A program made the translations under genes and the position numbers. A stretch of 64,000 nucleotides of DNA from QKTW01 sp052161885 (GTDB lineage: Bacteria > Bacteroidota > Bacteroidia > Chitinophagales > Chitinophagaceae), in contig CP197396.1 of the NCBI GenBank assembly GCA_052161885.1, forward strand, positions 1,116,001-1,180,000, read 5' to 3'. Under the pieces are notes generated by a model. The model saw only the letters and a list, made by a program, of their open reading frames with translations, did no database searches and was not told where the DNA came from. Below, one piece after another: positions 1 through 9,198 of this stretch. Within the stretch, counting starts at the first letter, position 1; each line of letters opens with the position of its first letter.

Positions 1-275
1 ATACCCAGTGCTTTTTTACCAAAGCTCTGGCCATTGAGCAGAGTCTCGCATACCAGGTGATACAGAAATGCGGGAACAGAAACCAGTATGATCAATGTTG
101 TTTCTCCGGATTCAGGATTTAATCCCAATGGGGATATAATAAACTTCCACAGCACAAAAGAATAGGCAGAGATTACCAGTATGTCTATCAGCGTAGCCGA
201 CACCCTTTTGGCAAAGGTTGCTACGCGGAATTCCAGGTCTATATTAAAAGGCGTAGTGACTACGATACTGCTCAT
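1..275 (-). CDS. RDD family membrane protein, partial (3' end outside window)
   Basis: Reading the minus strand from an ATG at 275 gives about 91 residues beginning MSSIVVTTPFNIDLEFRVAT, open to the window edge. The stretch FAKRVSATLIDILVIS followed by hydrophobic segments and NGQSFGKKALGI is typical of RDD proteins, small multi-pass membrane proteins named for conserved Arg and Asp residues. Their function is poorly known; transport has been suggested for some. The gene diverges from the spoIIM-like operon at 446, a pairing common in Bacteroidota, so the two probably share a function. The C-terminus is cut off by the window. Confidence 0.8.
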   Translation of the reverse strand, partial: MSSIVVTTPFNIDLEFRVATFAKRVSATLIDILVISAYSFVLWKFIISPLGLNPESGETTLIILVSVPAFLYHLVCETLLNGQSFGKKALG

Positions 276-445
276 TGGCCCGTCCTTATATTACGCTGAT
301 GAAGATAAGCACAATCTTTATTTTATTAACTGCATGTGCTGTGAATATTACAGCAAAAACCGCCAGTGCTTGTGAATGATATAAAACAAATATTTGATGA
401 TCTAAAATAAACGCGGTTTCTTATCTTTAACTGATATATAAGCAT

Positions 446-1405
446 ATGCGCGAGGGATATTTTATAAAGCAGAACATAGAGCGCTGGAAGAGCTATCAGG
501 AACCTACCGAAGATCCGGACGAAGTGGCCAGGCGTTTTAAATACCTGGTGGAAGATCTGTCTTATGCCAAAACCTTCTACCCTTTCAGCAACACCGTGCG
601 GTTTATCAACAGCCTCGCATCGGGCATTTACCTTTCTATTTACAAAAACAAAAAAGAACGTAAAAGCCGTATCATCACGTTCTGGACTACAGAATTGCCG
701 CTGATCCTGAAAAAACACCACCGTACGCTCCTTTTTGCATTTCTCTTCTTTGTGGCATTTATACTTATCGGCATTTTATCCGCCGCCACAGACCAGACCT
801 TTGTACGTTCCGTACTTGGCGACGATTATGTAGATATGACGGAGCGTAACATAGCCAACGGCGACCCGTTTGGCGTGTACAAAATGAGCGAGCCATTCTT
901 CATGTTTGCCTACATAGCATTCAACAATATACGGGTGGCACTCCTCTCTGCCGCTATGGGTATATTTACAGCAGCCGGCACACTATACATGCTGTTCAGC
1001 AACGGGCTCATGGTGGGCGTATTCGAATATATGTTTTTCCACCACGGCCTGGGCATACATTCATTGCTGGTGATATTCATTCATGGCACACTGGAAATTT
1101 CAGCGCTTGTAATAGCCGGAGCTGCCGGTATGATGATCGGCAATGCCATTCTCTTTCCCAAAACATATACCCGTGTGCAGTCGCTTACACAGGCAGCCAA
1201 AGACAGCGTGAAAATACTGGTAGCGCTTGTTCCTGTGTTTATCACTGCAGCGTTCTTTGAAAGCTTTGTAACACGCCACACAGAAATGCCTGTATGGGCC
1301 AGCCTGCTGATATTGGGCGGATCGCTCAGTTTTGTGCTGTGGTTCTTTGTAATTAACCCCATTATTGTTGCCAAGAAACATCCGCATGCAGCCGAGGCCG
1401 AGTAA
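446..1405 (+). CDS. Stage II sporulation protein M (SpoIIM/DUF95) family membrane protein
   Basis: A 319-residue protein with a soluble, charged N-terminal region of about 90 residues, then several hydrophobic segments (about 93-113, 155-215, 220-240 and 250-310). The segment around HHGLGIHSLLVIFIHGTLEISALVIAGAAG matches the conserved core of the SpoIIM family. In spore-formers SpoIIM helps engulfment; this organism shows no sporulation genes here, and in Bacteroidota the family sits next to MoxR/DUF58 genes with no proven role. First gene of a tight operon running to 5807; the DUF4129 gene starts inside its 3' end. The ATG at 446 is the first in frame. Confidence 0.85.
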   Translation: MREGYFIKQNIERWKSYQEPTEDPDEVARRFKYLVEDLSYAKTFYPFSNTVRFINSLASGIYLSIYKNKKERKSRIITFWTTELPLILKKHHRTLLFAFLFFVAFILIGILSAATDQTFVRSVLGDDYVDMTERNIANGDPFGVYKMSEPFFMFAYIAFNNIRVALLSAAMGIFTAAGTLYMLFSNGLMVGVFEYMFFHHGLGIHSLLVIFIHGTLEISALVIAGAAGMMIGNAILFPKTYTRVQSLTQAAKDSVKILVALVPVFITAAFFESFVTRHTEMPVWASLLILGGSLSFVLWFFVINPIIVAKKHPHAAEAE

Positions 1406-2093
1406 ACTTTTCCTGTACATATGCCTGTTGCTGTTTTCCATTGTGCAATACACAGCTGTTGCCGCACAGGAAATAATGCCCGTTCCGTCCGCAGCGCAAT
1501 GGGACAGCCTCACAAAGCAGAAAGATTTTAATTATAGAAATGAGCGGGAAACAGCTCCGTTAATCAAACCGGACAATAACGCCAACTGGCTGGAGCGCCT
1601 GCTGAAGCCCATCGGAGATTTCCTGTTTTCAGACGCAGGGAGATTGCTCATGTGGACATTGCTGTTTGCTGTACTTGCCTTTGTACTGTACAGGCTTTTT
1701 ATCTCTGATAAGACATTCATCTTTGCGCGCAGCCGCAAAAAACAAAACGATGGACAGGAAGCCACAGATGACGGATCAGATATTTCCGGTACAGACTGGG
1801 AGCAGGAATTGCAAAGAGCCATAAGCCGTCAGGATATACGCGGCGCCATACGTGCCAGTTATATGCTGTTACTGCGCACATTGCAGGAAAAAGAGCTGAT
1901 TGAGTACCGGCAGGATAAAACCAACTACGATTACTACCAGGAACTCTCCTCCACTATATACAGGCAGCCATTCCGGCAGCTGACACGGCAATACGAATAC
2001 AGCTGGTACGGCCATTTTATACCTGCACCGCAGGATTACGAAATCTACATGCAGTCGTTCCGGCTGATGCTAAACCAACTGAAAAAAAAGTGA
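1386..2093 (+). CDS. DUF4129 domain-containing membrane protein
   Basis: The start chosen is the ATG at 1386 (235 residues, MQPRPSKLFLYICLLLF), which overlaps the spoIIM-like gene by 20 nt and gives a clean signal/anchor segment ending near VAAQ; an in-frame ATG at 1365 would overlap further. A second membrane segment lies near residues 85-105 (LLMWTLLFAVLAFVLYRLF). The C-terminal half carries the DUF4129 signature: IRGAIRASYMLLLRTLQEK, then a predicted helical region ending ETYMQSF-like. The topology suggests a periplasmic N-terminal part and a cytoplasmic DUF4129 domain. Stop codon overlaps the next start (GTGA). Function unknown; the genomic partnership with MoxR is the main clue. Confidence 0.8.
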   Translation: MQPRPSKLFLYICLLLFSIVQYTAVAAQEIMPVPSAAQWDSLTKQKDFNYRNERETAPLIKPDNNANWLERLLKPIGDFLFSDAGRLLMWTLLFAVLAFVLYRLFISDKTFIFARSRKKQNDGQEATDDGSDISGTDWEQELQRAISRQDIRGAIRASYMLLLRTLQEKELIEYRQDKTNYDYYQELSSTIYRQPFRQLTRQYEYSWYGHFIPAPQDYEIYMQSFRLMLNQLKKK

Positions 2094-3472
2094 TAAGGTA
2101 CCTGCTATATATAACCATATGCTGTATGCTGCTGACCGCAGGCTGTACCTTGCCGGAAAAGAAAACCGACTGGACTGTAACACTGCAGAAAAAAGATAAA
2201 CGGCCATACGGAGGATACCTCGCATTCGAATCCGTGCACCATTATTTCCCGCAGGCACGTACAGAAGCTGTGAACCGCGATTTCCGCTTCAGCAATATAG
2301 ATAAAGGGATGGCCTACCATTATGACAGCGCTTCATTACTGGTACTTACAGGCCTCGACTTCCTGCTGTCAGAACATGAGATGACGTATCTGTTATCATT
2401 TGCAGCAAAGGGAAATGAGATATTTATCATCAGCAGCAACCTGGATTATAAAATAAAAGACACATTGCAATGCGCCGGTAAATCTTCCGGCATGGAAGAG
2501 GAGCTGATACAGAACTTTAACCCCGGTATAAAAAACGTAACCGCACTGCAGCTGCAATCGGATCCCGTAAAAAGATATGGCATGAGCGGCCGGTCGTTGC
2601 TTGCCTGGTACAATATAAAAGATACAGCTGCTACTGCAGCTGATCACGAAGCAACCGATGTAACTGACAGCACGGAAACAGGAAATGATACGGACAGCAC
2701 TGTTTTCAGTGAAGCAGATACGGCAGCATATACAGTGCAGGCACTCGACAGTGTAGCCGTGGAGAAATTGGATTACGAAGAGAAATACGGCCACACAACA
2801 GGAATAGATCCGCATCCCGAAGTATTGGGCAATGCGCCTGATGGTCCTGACTTCATACGATATACTGTTGGCAAAGGACATATTACACTCCATGCTGCCC
2901 CACTCGCCTTCAGTAATTATTTCCTGCTGCAGCGCAACAATCGCGAATATCTCGATGGCGTGTGGCGTACCTTTCCACGCAACATTTCCCACATTTACTG
3001 GGATGATTATTACAAACGCAGAATACGCAAAGCTGGTCTGGGCCTGCTGTTTCAATATCCCGGCACACGATGGGCTTTTATTATAGTGCTTTTACTGCTG
3101 CTGCTGTATGTGCTGTTTGAAAGCAAGCGCAGGCAACGTATTATCCCTGTCTTACCCAAAACAGAAAACAGCTCTGTAAGTTTTGCAGAAACAGTAGGCA
3201 GGCTTTATTATAATAAGGGCAACCATACCAATCTTGCAGAAAAGATCATACAGCAGTTCCTGGAAAGAGTGCGTACGCATTACTATCTCAACACCGGCAA
3301 TTTTGATGAAAACTTTATACGCCAGCTCAGTTCCAAATCGGGCATACACGAGAGCGTAGTGCGCGAATTTGTGACCATGGCAGAAGAAATAAAAAACAAA
3401 CAGGTGTCTGTAGACGAAGCTTATCTTTATCATCTGCACGAAACCATTCAGCAATTTTATAAAACGACATAA
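2090..3472 (+). CDS. DUF4350 domain-containing lipoprotein
   Basis: A 460-residue product starting at a GTG that overlaps the preceding TGA by 4 nt, indicating translational coupling. The N-terminus MIRYLLYITICCMLLTAGC carries a lipobox (LTAGC), so the protein is probably lipid-anchored. A DUF4350-like region follows (GGYLAFESVHHYFPQA, then FIISSNLDYK). An acidic low-complexity stretch (about 180-225) separates it from a second half. A transmembrane segment lies at about 325-345 (RWAFIIVLLLLLLYVLFESKR) and a cytoplasmic tail follows. Members of this family occur between DUF4129 and MoxR genes in Bacteroidota; no biochemical role is established. Confidence 0.75.
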   Translation: MIRYLLYITICCMLLTAGCTLPEKKTDWTVTLQKKDKRPYGGYLAFESVHHYFPQARTEAVNRDFRFSNIDKGMAYHYDSASLLVLTGLDFLLSEHEMTYLLSFAAKGNEIFIISSNLDYKIKDTLQCAGKSSGMEEELIQNFNPGIKNVTALQLQSDPVKRYGMSGRSLLAWYNIKDTAATAADHEATDVTDSTETGNDTDSTVFSEADTAAYTVQALDSVAVEKLDYEEKYGHTTGIDPHPEVLGNAPDGPDFIRYTVGKGHITLHAAPLAFSNYFLLQRNNREYLDGVWRTFPRNISHIYWDDYYKRRIRKAGLGLLFQYPGTRWAFIIVLLLLLLYVLFESKRRQRIIPVLPKTENSSVSFAETVGRLYYNKGNHTNLAEKIIQQFLERVRTHYYLNTGNFDENFIRQLSSKSGIHESVVREFVTMAEEIKNKQVSVDEAYLYHLHETIQQFYKTT

Positions 3473-3475
3473 CAG

Positions 3476-4459
3476 ATGGAATCAACAGAAACATCCGTTC
3501 CGCAACATATAGACGCCAACCCGCTGCTGCAGCTCACAGAACTGATACAGGAGCAGATAGGTAAAATAGTGGTCGGGCAGCACAATATGATAGAATTTCT
3601 GCTGGCAGGGCTGCTGGCCGACGGACATATATTGATAGAAGGCGTGCCGGGTGTAGCCAAAACCCTCACGGCCAAGTTGCTGTCAAAGCTGATCGCTGCA
3701 GATTTTTCCCGCATACAGTTTACCCCGGATCTTATGCCGAGTGATGTGCTGGGAACAAACATATTCAACCCGCAGAGCGCATCTTTCCAGTTTAAAGCCG
3801 GCCCTATTTTCAGCAACATGGTCCTTATTGACGAGATAAACCGTGCACCCGCAAAAACACAGGCAGCGCTCTTTGAAGTAATGGAAGAACGACAGGTAAC
3901 CGTTGATGGCCAGACGCATAAAATGCAGCCACCGTTTATGGTTATTGCTACGCAAAACCCCATAGAGCATGAGGGCACCTACCGCCTGCCGGAAGCCCAG
4001 CTGGACCGTTTCCTGATGAAAATAAATGTCGGCTACCCTTCACTGGAAGAAGAGTTGCAGATACTGCAGAAACAAAATGAAACCGGTGTTGCAGAGCTGC
4101 TGCAATCTGTACAGCCCGTAATTACCAAAGAGCAGCTCACCTATGCACGTGCCCAGGTAAAACAGATACATGTAGAACCGCGCCTGCTGGAGTTTATAGC
4201 CAAAATAACCTGGGAAACACGTAATGACAGGTCTCTTTACATCGGGGGCTCGCCGCGTGCATCTATAGCACTGCTGCAGGTTTCCAAAGCGTTGGGTGTA
4301 CTGCAGGGACGCAGCTTTGTAATACCAGAGGACGTGGTGCGTGCCGTAGCTCCTGTACTGCGCCATCGTATAAGCCTCACACCGGAGAAAGAAATGGAAG
4401 GCCTCAGCACAGACGATGTTTTGAAAGAACTGGTAGCACGACTGGAAATACCGAGATAA
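3476..4459 (+). CDS. MoxR family AAA+ ATPase
   Basis: A 327-residue AAA+ ATPase. Walker A is GVPGVAKT (residues 56-63) and Walker B VLIDE (116-120) followed by INRAPAKTQAAL, the MoxR hallmark. The sensor region ATQNPIEHEGTYRLPEAQLDRF is intact, and a C-terminal lid domain follows. MoxR proteins act as chaperone-like ATPases that assemble or activate partners carrying metal-binding or von Willebrand A-like domains. The partner is probably the DUF58 protein starting 7 nt downstream. Starts 3 nt after the DUF4350 stop. Confidence 0.93.
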   Translation: MESTETSVPQHIDANPLLQLTELIQEQIGKIVVGQHNMIEFLLAGLLADGHILIEGVPGVAKTLTAKLLSKLIAADFSRIQFTPDLMPSDVLGTNIFNPQSASFQFKAGPIFSNMVLIDEINRAPAKTQAALFEVMEERQVTVDGQTHKMQPPFMVIATQNPIEHEGTYRLPEAQLDRFLMKINVGYPSLEEELQILQKQNETGVAELLQSVQPVITKEQLTYARAQVKQIHVEPRLLEFIAKITWETRNDRSLYIGGSPRASIALLQVSKALGVLQGRSFVIPEDVVRAVAPVLRHRISLTPEKEMEGLSTDDVLKELVARLEIPR

Positions 4460-4466
4460 TAACAGC

Positions 4467-5807
4467 ATGAAGCAACTCAGGAAATATATCGGGGACCTGT
4501 TCCTTACCACACGCTGGTACCTGCTGATGGGCAGCAGTGCCCTGTTTTTTGTACTTGCTTTTTTTAATGAATCCTTATTTCCCGGCGCTGTGGCATACGT
4601 GCTCTTCCTGCTGGTGCTTACGCTGGCCGATTACCTGCTCCTGTTTGCCGTAAAAGGCAATATAAAAACGGTGCGCAACATGCCTGCCCGCTTTAGCCTG
4701 GGCGATGATAATAATGTGATCCTTTCGCTGCTGAACAGCTATCCTTTTGAAGCAATTATTACCATCATAGACGAATTGCCCGTGCAATTCCAGTTCCGGG
4801 ATTTTCAACGCGACATAAAAATAGCTCCCGGTAGCCGCCAGACATTTCCATACAGCCTGAAGCCAACAGAAAGAGGCGAATACCACTTCGGGTACGTTGT
4901 CTGTTTTGTAAAATCACCTGTACGGCTGTTACAGCGTCGTTTTAAAACCTCCGGCGAAACAACAGTTAAAGTATACCCCTCCTTTCAGCAGCTTAAGAAA
5001 TACCAGCTCATGGCTATGAGCAATAACCAGTATGCCGGCATCAAGAAAATACGGCGACTCGGGCATAGCCTGGAATTTGAAAAGATCAAAGAATATACAC
5101 CCGGCGACGATATCCGCACCATCAACTGGAATGCAACAGCCCGACGCGATGCAGTGATGGTAAACACCTATACAGATACACGGCAGCAGCAGATATATTG
5201 CGTTATTGACGAAGGACGTGCCATGAAAATGCCTTTTGACGGCATGACGCTGCTCGACTATTCTATAAATGCATCACTGGCGCTGATGAACATAGCACTG
5301 CTGCGCCAGGACAGAGCCGGGCTGATCAGTTTTTCCGGAAAACACAACGATATGATACCTGCCGAACGCCGGAACGGACAGATCATTACACTCACAGAAG
5401 CATTGTACCGCCAGCAAACCGGTTTTATGGAAAGCGACTATGAATCTCTCTGGCGGAGCATTTATCAGCGGATTAACCAGCGCAGCTTTATGCTCCTGTT
5501 TACCAATTTTGAAACAGTAGCTTCATTGGAGCGCCAGCTGCCCTACCTGCGCCATATTGCGTCGAGGCATCTGTTGTGCGTTGTATTTTTCCAGAATACA
5601 TTACTCAAAGAAATTACAGAATCATCGCCCGACAATACAGAAGGTATTTATATAAAAACAATTGCAGGCCAGTTTGATTTTGAAAAAAAACAGATCGTAA
5701 AAGAGCTGCGCCGTCACGGGATCATCTCCATACTCACCACACCGCAGCAGCTCACTGTTGACGTAATCAACAAATACCTGGAGCTGAAAGCACGCCAGGC
5801 GATCTGA
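4467..5807 (+). CDS. DUF58 domain-containing protein (MoxR partner)
   Basis: A 446-residue protein with two N-terminal membrane segments (about 20-60). The DUF58 core is seen at about 195-245: GHSLEFEKIKEYTPGDDIRTINWNATARRD. The C-terminal half resembles a von Willebrand factor A-like fold (IYCVIDEGRAMKM, where MIDAS-type DxSxS is degenerate). DUF58 proteins are almost always encoded beside MoxR ATPases, as here. Last gene of the operon; 183 bp of non-coding sequence separate it from the protease gene. Confidence 0.88.
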   Translation: MKQLRKYIGDLFLTTRWYLLMGSSALFFVLAFFNESLFPGAVAYVLFLLVLTLADYLLLFAVKGNIKTVRNMPARFSLGDDNNVILSLLNSYPFEAIITIIDELPVQFQFRDFQRDIKIAPGSRQTFPYSLKPTERGEYHFGYVVCFVKSPVRLLQRRFKTSGETTVKVYPSFQQLKKYQLMAMSNNQYAGIKKIRRLGHSLEFEKIKEYTPGDDIRTINWNATARRDAVMVNTYTDTRQQQIYCVIDEGRAMKMPFDGMTLLDYSINASLALMNIALLRQDRAGLISFSGKHNDMIPAERRNGQIITLTEALYRQQTGFMESDYESLWRSIYQRINQRSFMLLFTNFETVASLERQLPYLRHIASRHLLCVVFFQNTLLKEITESSPDNTEGIYIKTIAGQFDFEKKQIVKELRRHGIISILTTPQQLTVDVINKYLELKARQAI

Positions 5808-5990
5808 CATAAATTTAATTCCTTATTAAATAACCGGACGCCCAACCGGCATTCCGGCCCGTATGTTTATTTTTGCCGGCCCAACGGTCATATATCCGAC
5901 CGCAAACGGCGTAATTGTTTTGAACGGCATGCAATAACTATTACGAAATAATAATATTTTTGGGCCGTAAGTAATACTATTTCAACCTAT

Positions 5991-7337
5991 ATGAAAGGAA
6001 TATTCCTGGGCATCATATGTACTGCCTTTGCCCTTACTGCTACGGCGCAGGACCAACCTGTAAAAGTAGTTTCCAATGGTACTATTCTCGTAGGAAACGA
6101 TGCCTACCCGGACACGTACACACTCCCGCTTAACAGTGATGGTTATATAGTTGCCTGGAAAGAGGGCTTCATTACCAAAGCAGAAAGTGCAGATCACATA
6201 TTGCGGAAAAATGCCAGCCGGTACGACATCGTATTGAAACCTGCAAAACCGCCGAAACTGGCCGATGAACTGAAGAAAATACAGTTTATAAAATTCACAG
6301 ACAAAAACAGTGTCATCGCTTTTATACAAGGTACATCGGTGTATACTACCTCCGGCCTGAGCCCCCAGATGACCTCTAAAGTAAACTCAGAACTGGCCCG
6401 TGCCGGGTATAATGTAATTGATGAAGACGGCACCGATTTTAAAGGTAAGGCCTACACACCCGATCTTGCCATCACAGGCGAAGTTGCCTATTTCAATAAA
6501 AAGACCAAAGGAATTCCAGGCTGCAGGATCACACTGGTGATACGATGGTCTGTATACAATGTGGAAACAGAAGAACTGGTCTACAAAACAACCACAGGCG
6601 GCTACAGCGACGCAAAACAAATGCTGGAGGCCTTTCAGATGGCTGCAAAAGATGCAGCGATGGGCCTCATTACCGATGAAGAATTTGCACAGACATGCAA
6701 TAAAAATAAAACAATCAGCGAGGCGCTGCCCGGTCAGACCATTCTGCCTTCAGTTTCTAAACCGCAGTATGCCGACAACAGCACTATGATCGAAAATTCC
6801 ATCAAATCTGTAATAACGGTAAAAACAGGCACAGGCCATGGCAGCGGCTTCCTGATCAGCGAAGACGGGTATGTGCTCACCAACTATCATGTTATAAAAT
6901 CAGATAGCAGCAGGATGGAAGCCATTTTTAACAATGGTCTTAAGCTGCCGCTTTCGGTAGTCGCATCAAGTGAAGCTCACGACGTTGCTTTGCTGAAAAT
7001 AAATGGAGGTGGTTTTGCACCTATGCCGCTCGACACAACAGATGCAGGCAGGAAAATAGGTTCGGAAGTAATAGCCATTGGCACACCCGAAAGCGTAAAG
7101 CTCGGTCAGACCGTTACCAAAGGGATCATCAGCGGTACACGCCAGATAGAACAGGATCAGTTGATACAGACAGATGTAAGTATAAATCCCGGTAACAGCG
7201 GAGGCGCACTCGTAAACAAAAACGGGCAGGCAGTAGGTATTGTGGTAGCAAAAATAAAAGGAGAAGGCGTAGAAGGACTTGGGTTTGCAATTCCCATCAG
7301 CGTGGCACTGCATGCACTGAACATACGGTTTAAATAA
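5991..7337 (+). CDS. Secreted trypsin-like serine protease (S1C/DegP-like, no PDZ domain)
   Basis: A 448-residue protein with a signal peptide (MKGIFLGIICTAFALTATAQ). The N-terminal half (about 25-255) is not a recognised protease region. The C-terminal half is a trypsin-like domain: catalytic His300 in LTNYHVI, Asp331 in AHDVALLKI, and Ser403 in NPGNSGGAL. The protein ends about 45 residues after the Ser motif, so the PDZ domains of DegP/HtrA are absent. Likely periplasmic or outer-membrane quality control or processing; the substrate is unknown. Single gene, followed by a terminator at 7495-7532. Confidence 0.85.
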   Translation: MKGIFLGIICTAFALTATAQDQPVKVVSNGTILVGNDAYPDTYTLPLNSDGYIVAWKEGFITKAESADHILRKNASRYDIVLKPAKPPKLADELKKIQFIKFTDKNSVIAFIQGTSVYTTSGLSPQMTSKVNSELARAGYNVIDEDGTDFKGKAYTPDLAITGEVAYFNKKTKGIPGCRITLVIRWSVYNVETEELVYKTTTGGYSDAKQMLEAFQMAAKDAAMGLITDEEFAQTCNKNKTISEALPGQTILPSVSKPQYADNSTMIENSIKSVITVKTGTGHGSGFLISEDGYVLTNYHVIKSDSSRMEAIFNNGLKLPLSVVASSEAHDVALLKINGGGFAPMPLDTTDAGRKIGSEVIAIGTPESVKLGQTVTKGIISGTRQIEQDQLIQTDVSINPGNSGGALVNKNGQAVGIVVAKIKGEGVEGLGFAIPISVALHALNIRFK

Positions 7338-7494
7338 TCAAATTATCATAGTGAGTGAAGCCAAATCATGTGTGTTAAAGTTTCTCAAGCTTCACTCAAA
7401 AGTTACTTAAAAAGGAATAGTACGAGATAATAAGACAATAATCAAGGCCCTATTGCCGGGCACAACAGTAATACAAAAAGCTTTATCGAGCGAT

Positions 7495-7532
7495 GCAGGC
7501 AGCAGCGGTAATAGCTGCCTGCTGCTTTTTTT
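7495..7532 (+). terminator. Rho-independent terminator downstream of the protease gene
   Basis: GCAGGCAGC (7495-7503) pairs with GCTGCCTGC (7514-7522) around a 10-nt loop and is followed by TGC and a T-run. It lies about 160 bp after the protease stop codon and faces the convergent HxlR gene. Confidence 0.75.
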
Positions 7533-7580
7533 GTTACTTTTTTGGGGCAAGCAAAAAAATAAGACCCGCGTCGCACTGAC

Positions 7581-7982
7581 TTATTTACCTCCCGGAAAAT
7601 CGTCCAGGCTTTTCTGCCCCATTTTATCATTAAACGGTCCGTCCTCCAGTGCCCACGCAGCCATGGCAAATAAAACAGGTTGCAATTTCCTGCCCGACTG
7701 TGTAAGACTGTATGTAACATAAGGCGGCACCACTGGCTTTGCTTCCCGCAATACCAGGCTGTCGGCTTCCAGTTGTTTCAGATGCTGGATCAGCATTTTC
7801 TCTGTAATAGCTGGTATTGCCTTTTTCAGCTCATTATACCGCTTGCTGCCCGACAGCAAATGATACAATATGATCGGCTTCCAGTAGCCGCCGATCTTAT
7901 CCATCACGTACGTCACCGGGCATTCCTGCAGTGCATATTGCTTATTCTCCTGTATAGTGGAATTTTCTTTGACTTTTGCCAT
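7581..7982 (-). CDS. HxlR family winged-helix transcriptional regulator
   Basis: A 133-residue protein with the HxlR layout: CPVTYVMDKIGGYWKPIILYHLLSG near the N-terminus, then RYNELKKAIPAITEKMLIQHLKQLEADSLV (recognition helix and wing) and VPPYVTYSLTQSGRKL. The family responds to redox or electrophile stress in several studied members, usually through a Cys near the N-terminus; Cys about residue 20 is present. It is transcribed away from the NmrA-like gene and probably controls that gene and itself through sites in the shared 85-bp intergenic region. Confidence 0.9.
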   Translation of the reverse strand: MAKVKENSTIQENKQYALQECPVTYVMDKIGGYWKPIILYHLLSGSKRYNELKKAIPAITEKMLIQHLKQLEADSLVLREAKPVVPPYVTYSLTQSGRKLQPVLFAMAAWALEDGPFNDKMGQKSLDDFPGGK

Positions 7983-7998
7983 TGATACATACTTTAGG

Positions 7999-8037
7999 GT
8001 AAGTACTTGTAAAAAAGTAAGTACAAAGATAGCTTTG
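7999..8037 (+). promoter_or_regulatory. Promoter of the NmrA-like gene with paired GTAAGTAC operator candidates
   Basis: A Bacteroidota-type -7 box TAGCTTTG (8030-8037) lies 20 nt after a TTG (8007-8009). Two direct copies of GTAAGTAC sit at 7999-8006 and 8017-8024, 18 bp apart, one overlapping each side of the -33 element. A further ACTT half-site lies at 7991-7994. Two spaced direct repeats over the core promoter fit the divergent HxlR regulator, whose family often binds direct repeats. Confidence 0.6.
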
Positions 8038-8067
8038 CAGTATCAAAAAATCAAAAAGATAAAAATC

Positions 8068-8952
8068 ATGAAATTCACAGTAACAGGCTCACTTGGCAAT
8101 ATCAGCAAACCTCTGACCACACTACTGATCAAGGCAGGGCATCAGGTAACCGTAATCAGCAGCAACCCCGACAAAAAAGCAGAAATTGAAGCCCTCGGCG
8201 CTACAGCGGCTATAGGTTCTATAAGCGACACTTCATTTCTCACACAGGCATTCACCGGTGCAGATGCTGTATACACGATGGTGCCACCCAATTTTGCCGC
8301 AGAAAACTATCGCCGTTATGTGGGCAATACCGCAAAAAATTATGCTGCAGCCATCAAAAATGCAGGCGTCACAAAAGTGGTAAACCTCAGCAGTATAGGC
8401 GCTCACCTCGAAAGCGGCACCGGTCCTATAGCAGGCGTGCACGACGCAGAACTTATCCTGAACGGACTGGAAGGAGTAGCCGTAAAACATATCCGCGCTC
8501 CGTTCTTCTACATTAATTTCTACAACGATATCCCGATGATCAGGCACCAGGGCATTATAGGCGCCAACTACCCTGCCGCAACGAGAATAGTAATGGTACA
8601 CCCGGAAGACATAGCAATAGCGGTTGCAGAACAATTGCAACATCCGTTTACCGGTCACAGCGTACGCTACATTATGAGCGACGACCGCACCGTGCAGGAC
8701 GCGACAGTCGCATTGGGCACTGCTATTGGCAAGCCGGAACTACCCTGGATAGAGTTTACAGACGAACAGGCGCTCAACGGCATGTTGCAGGCAGGGCTGC
8801 CACAGGAAATTGCGCATAACTTTACCGAAATGGGATCAGCACTGCGCAAAGGCATATTGTGGGAAGATTTTGACCGTAACAAGCCAGAGGCAAAAGGCCG
8901 CACCCTTGAAGAATTTGCACAGGAGTTTGCCGTTAAGTACCAGGAACAATAA
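8068..8952 (+). CDS. NmrA-like NAD(P)-binding oxidoreductase
   Basis: Start set at the ATG at 8068 (294 residues, MKFTVTGSLGNISKPL); the upstream in-frame extension would run through the promoter and operator. The N-terminal Rossmann motif TGSLGNIS is an NmrA-type variant of GxxGxxG, followed by VTVISSNPDKKAEIEALGA. The segment VVNLSSIGAHLESGTGPIAGVHDAE is typical of atypical short-chain reductases of the NmrA/QOR2 type. Possible roles are quinone or NAD(P)H sensing or detoxification; the exact substrate is unknown. It pairs with a divergent HxlR regulator, a frequent arrangement for quinone/aldehyde stress genes. Confidence 0.85.
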   Translation: MKFTVTGSLGNISKPLTTLLIKAGHQVTVISSNPDKKAEIEALGATAAIGSISDTSFLTQAFTGADAVYTMVPPNFAAENYRRYVGNTAKNYAAAIKNAGVTKVVNLSSIGAHLESGTGPIAGVHDAELILNGLEGVAVKHIRAPFFYINFYNDIPMIRHQGIIGANYPAATRIVMVHPEDIAIAVAEQLQHPFTGHSVRYIMSDDRTVQDATVALGTAIGKPELPWIEFTDEQALNGMLQAGLPQEIAHNFTEMGSALRKGILWEDFDRNKPEAKGRTLEEFAQEFAVKYQEQ

Positions 8953-8955
8953 CCC

Positions 8956-9005
8956 AAAAGCCCGGCTGCAAAACATCTGATGTTTATCTGCAGCCGGGCT
9001 TTTTC
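8956..9005 (+). terminator. Strong Rho-independent terminator after the NmrA-like gene
   Basis: AGCCCGGCTGCA (8959-8970) and TGCAGCCGGGCT (8989-9000) form a 12-bp perfect stem with an A-run before and a T-run after, so it can work in both directions. It starts 4 nt past the stop codon. Confidence 0.9.
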
Positions 9006-9198
9006 TCTGCTATCCAGCTTCCGTCCCGCTGTACGCTATTACTCCTCCGGCGCCACAGCGCCATGCGGGGTAACCGCTGCCATCGGGGCTGGTTGTTATG
9101 GGCCGGTAATGCTATGAACCTTCAGGCTAATATTCCGCAAAAAATTTTAAAATCACGCCTTCCGCCACCTGACCGTAATAATCATCAGGTACTGTAAT

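Noticed and set aside
7957..8067. Upstream extension of the NmrA-like gene
   Set aside because: It would translate through the promoter and operator repeats and adds residues with no family similarity.
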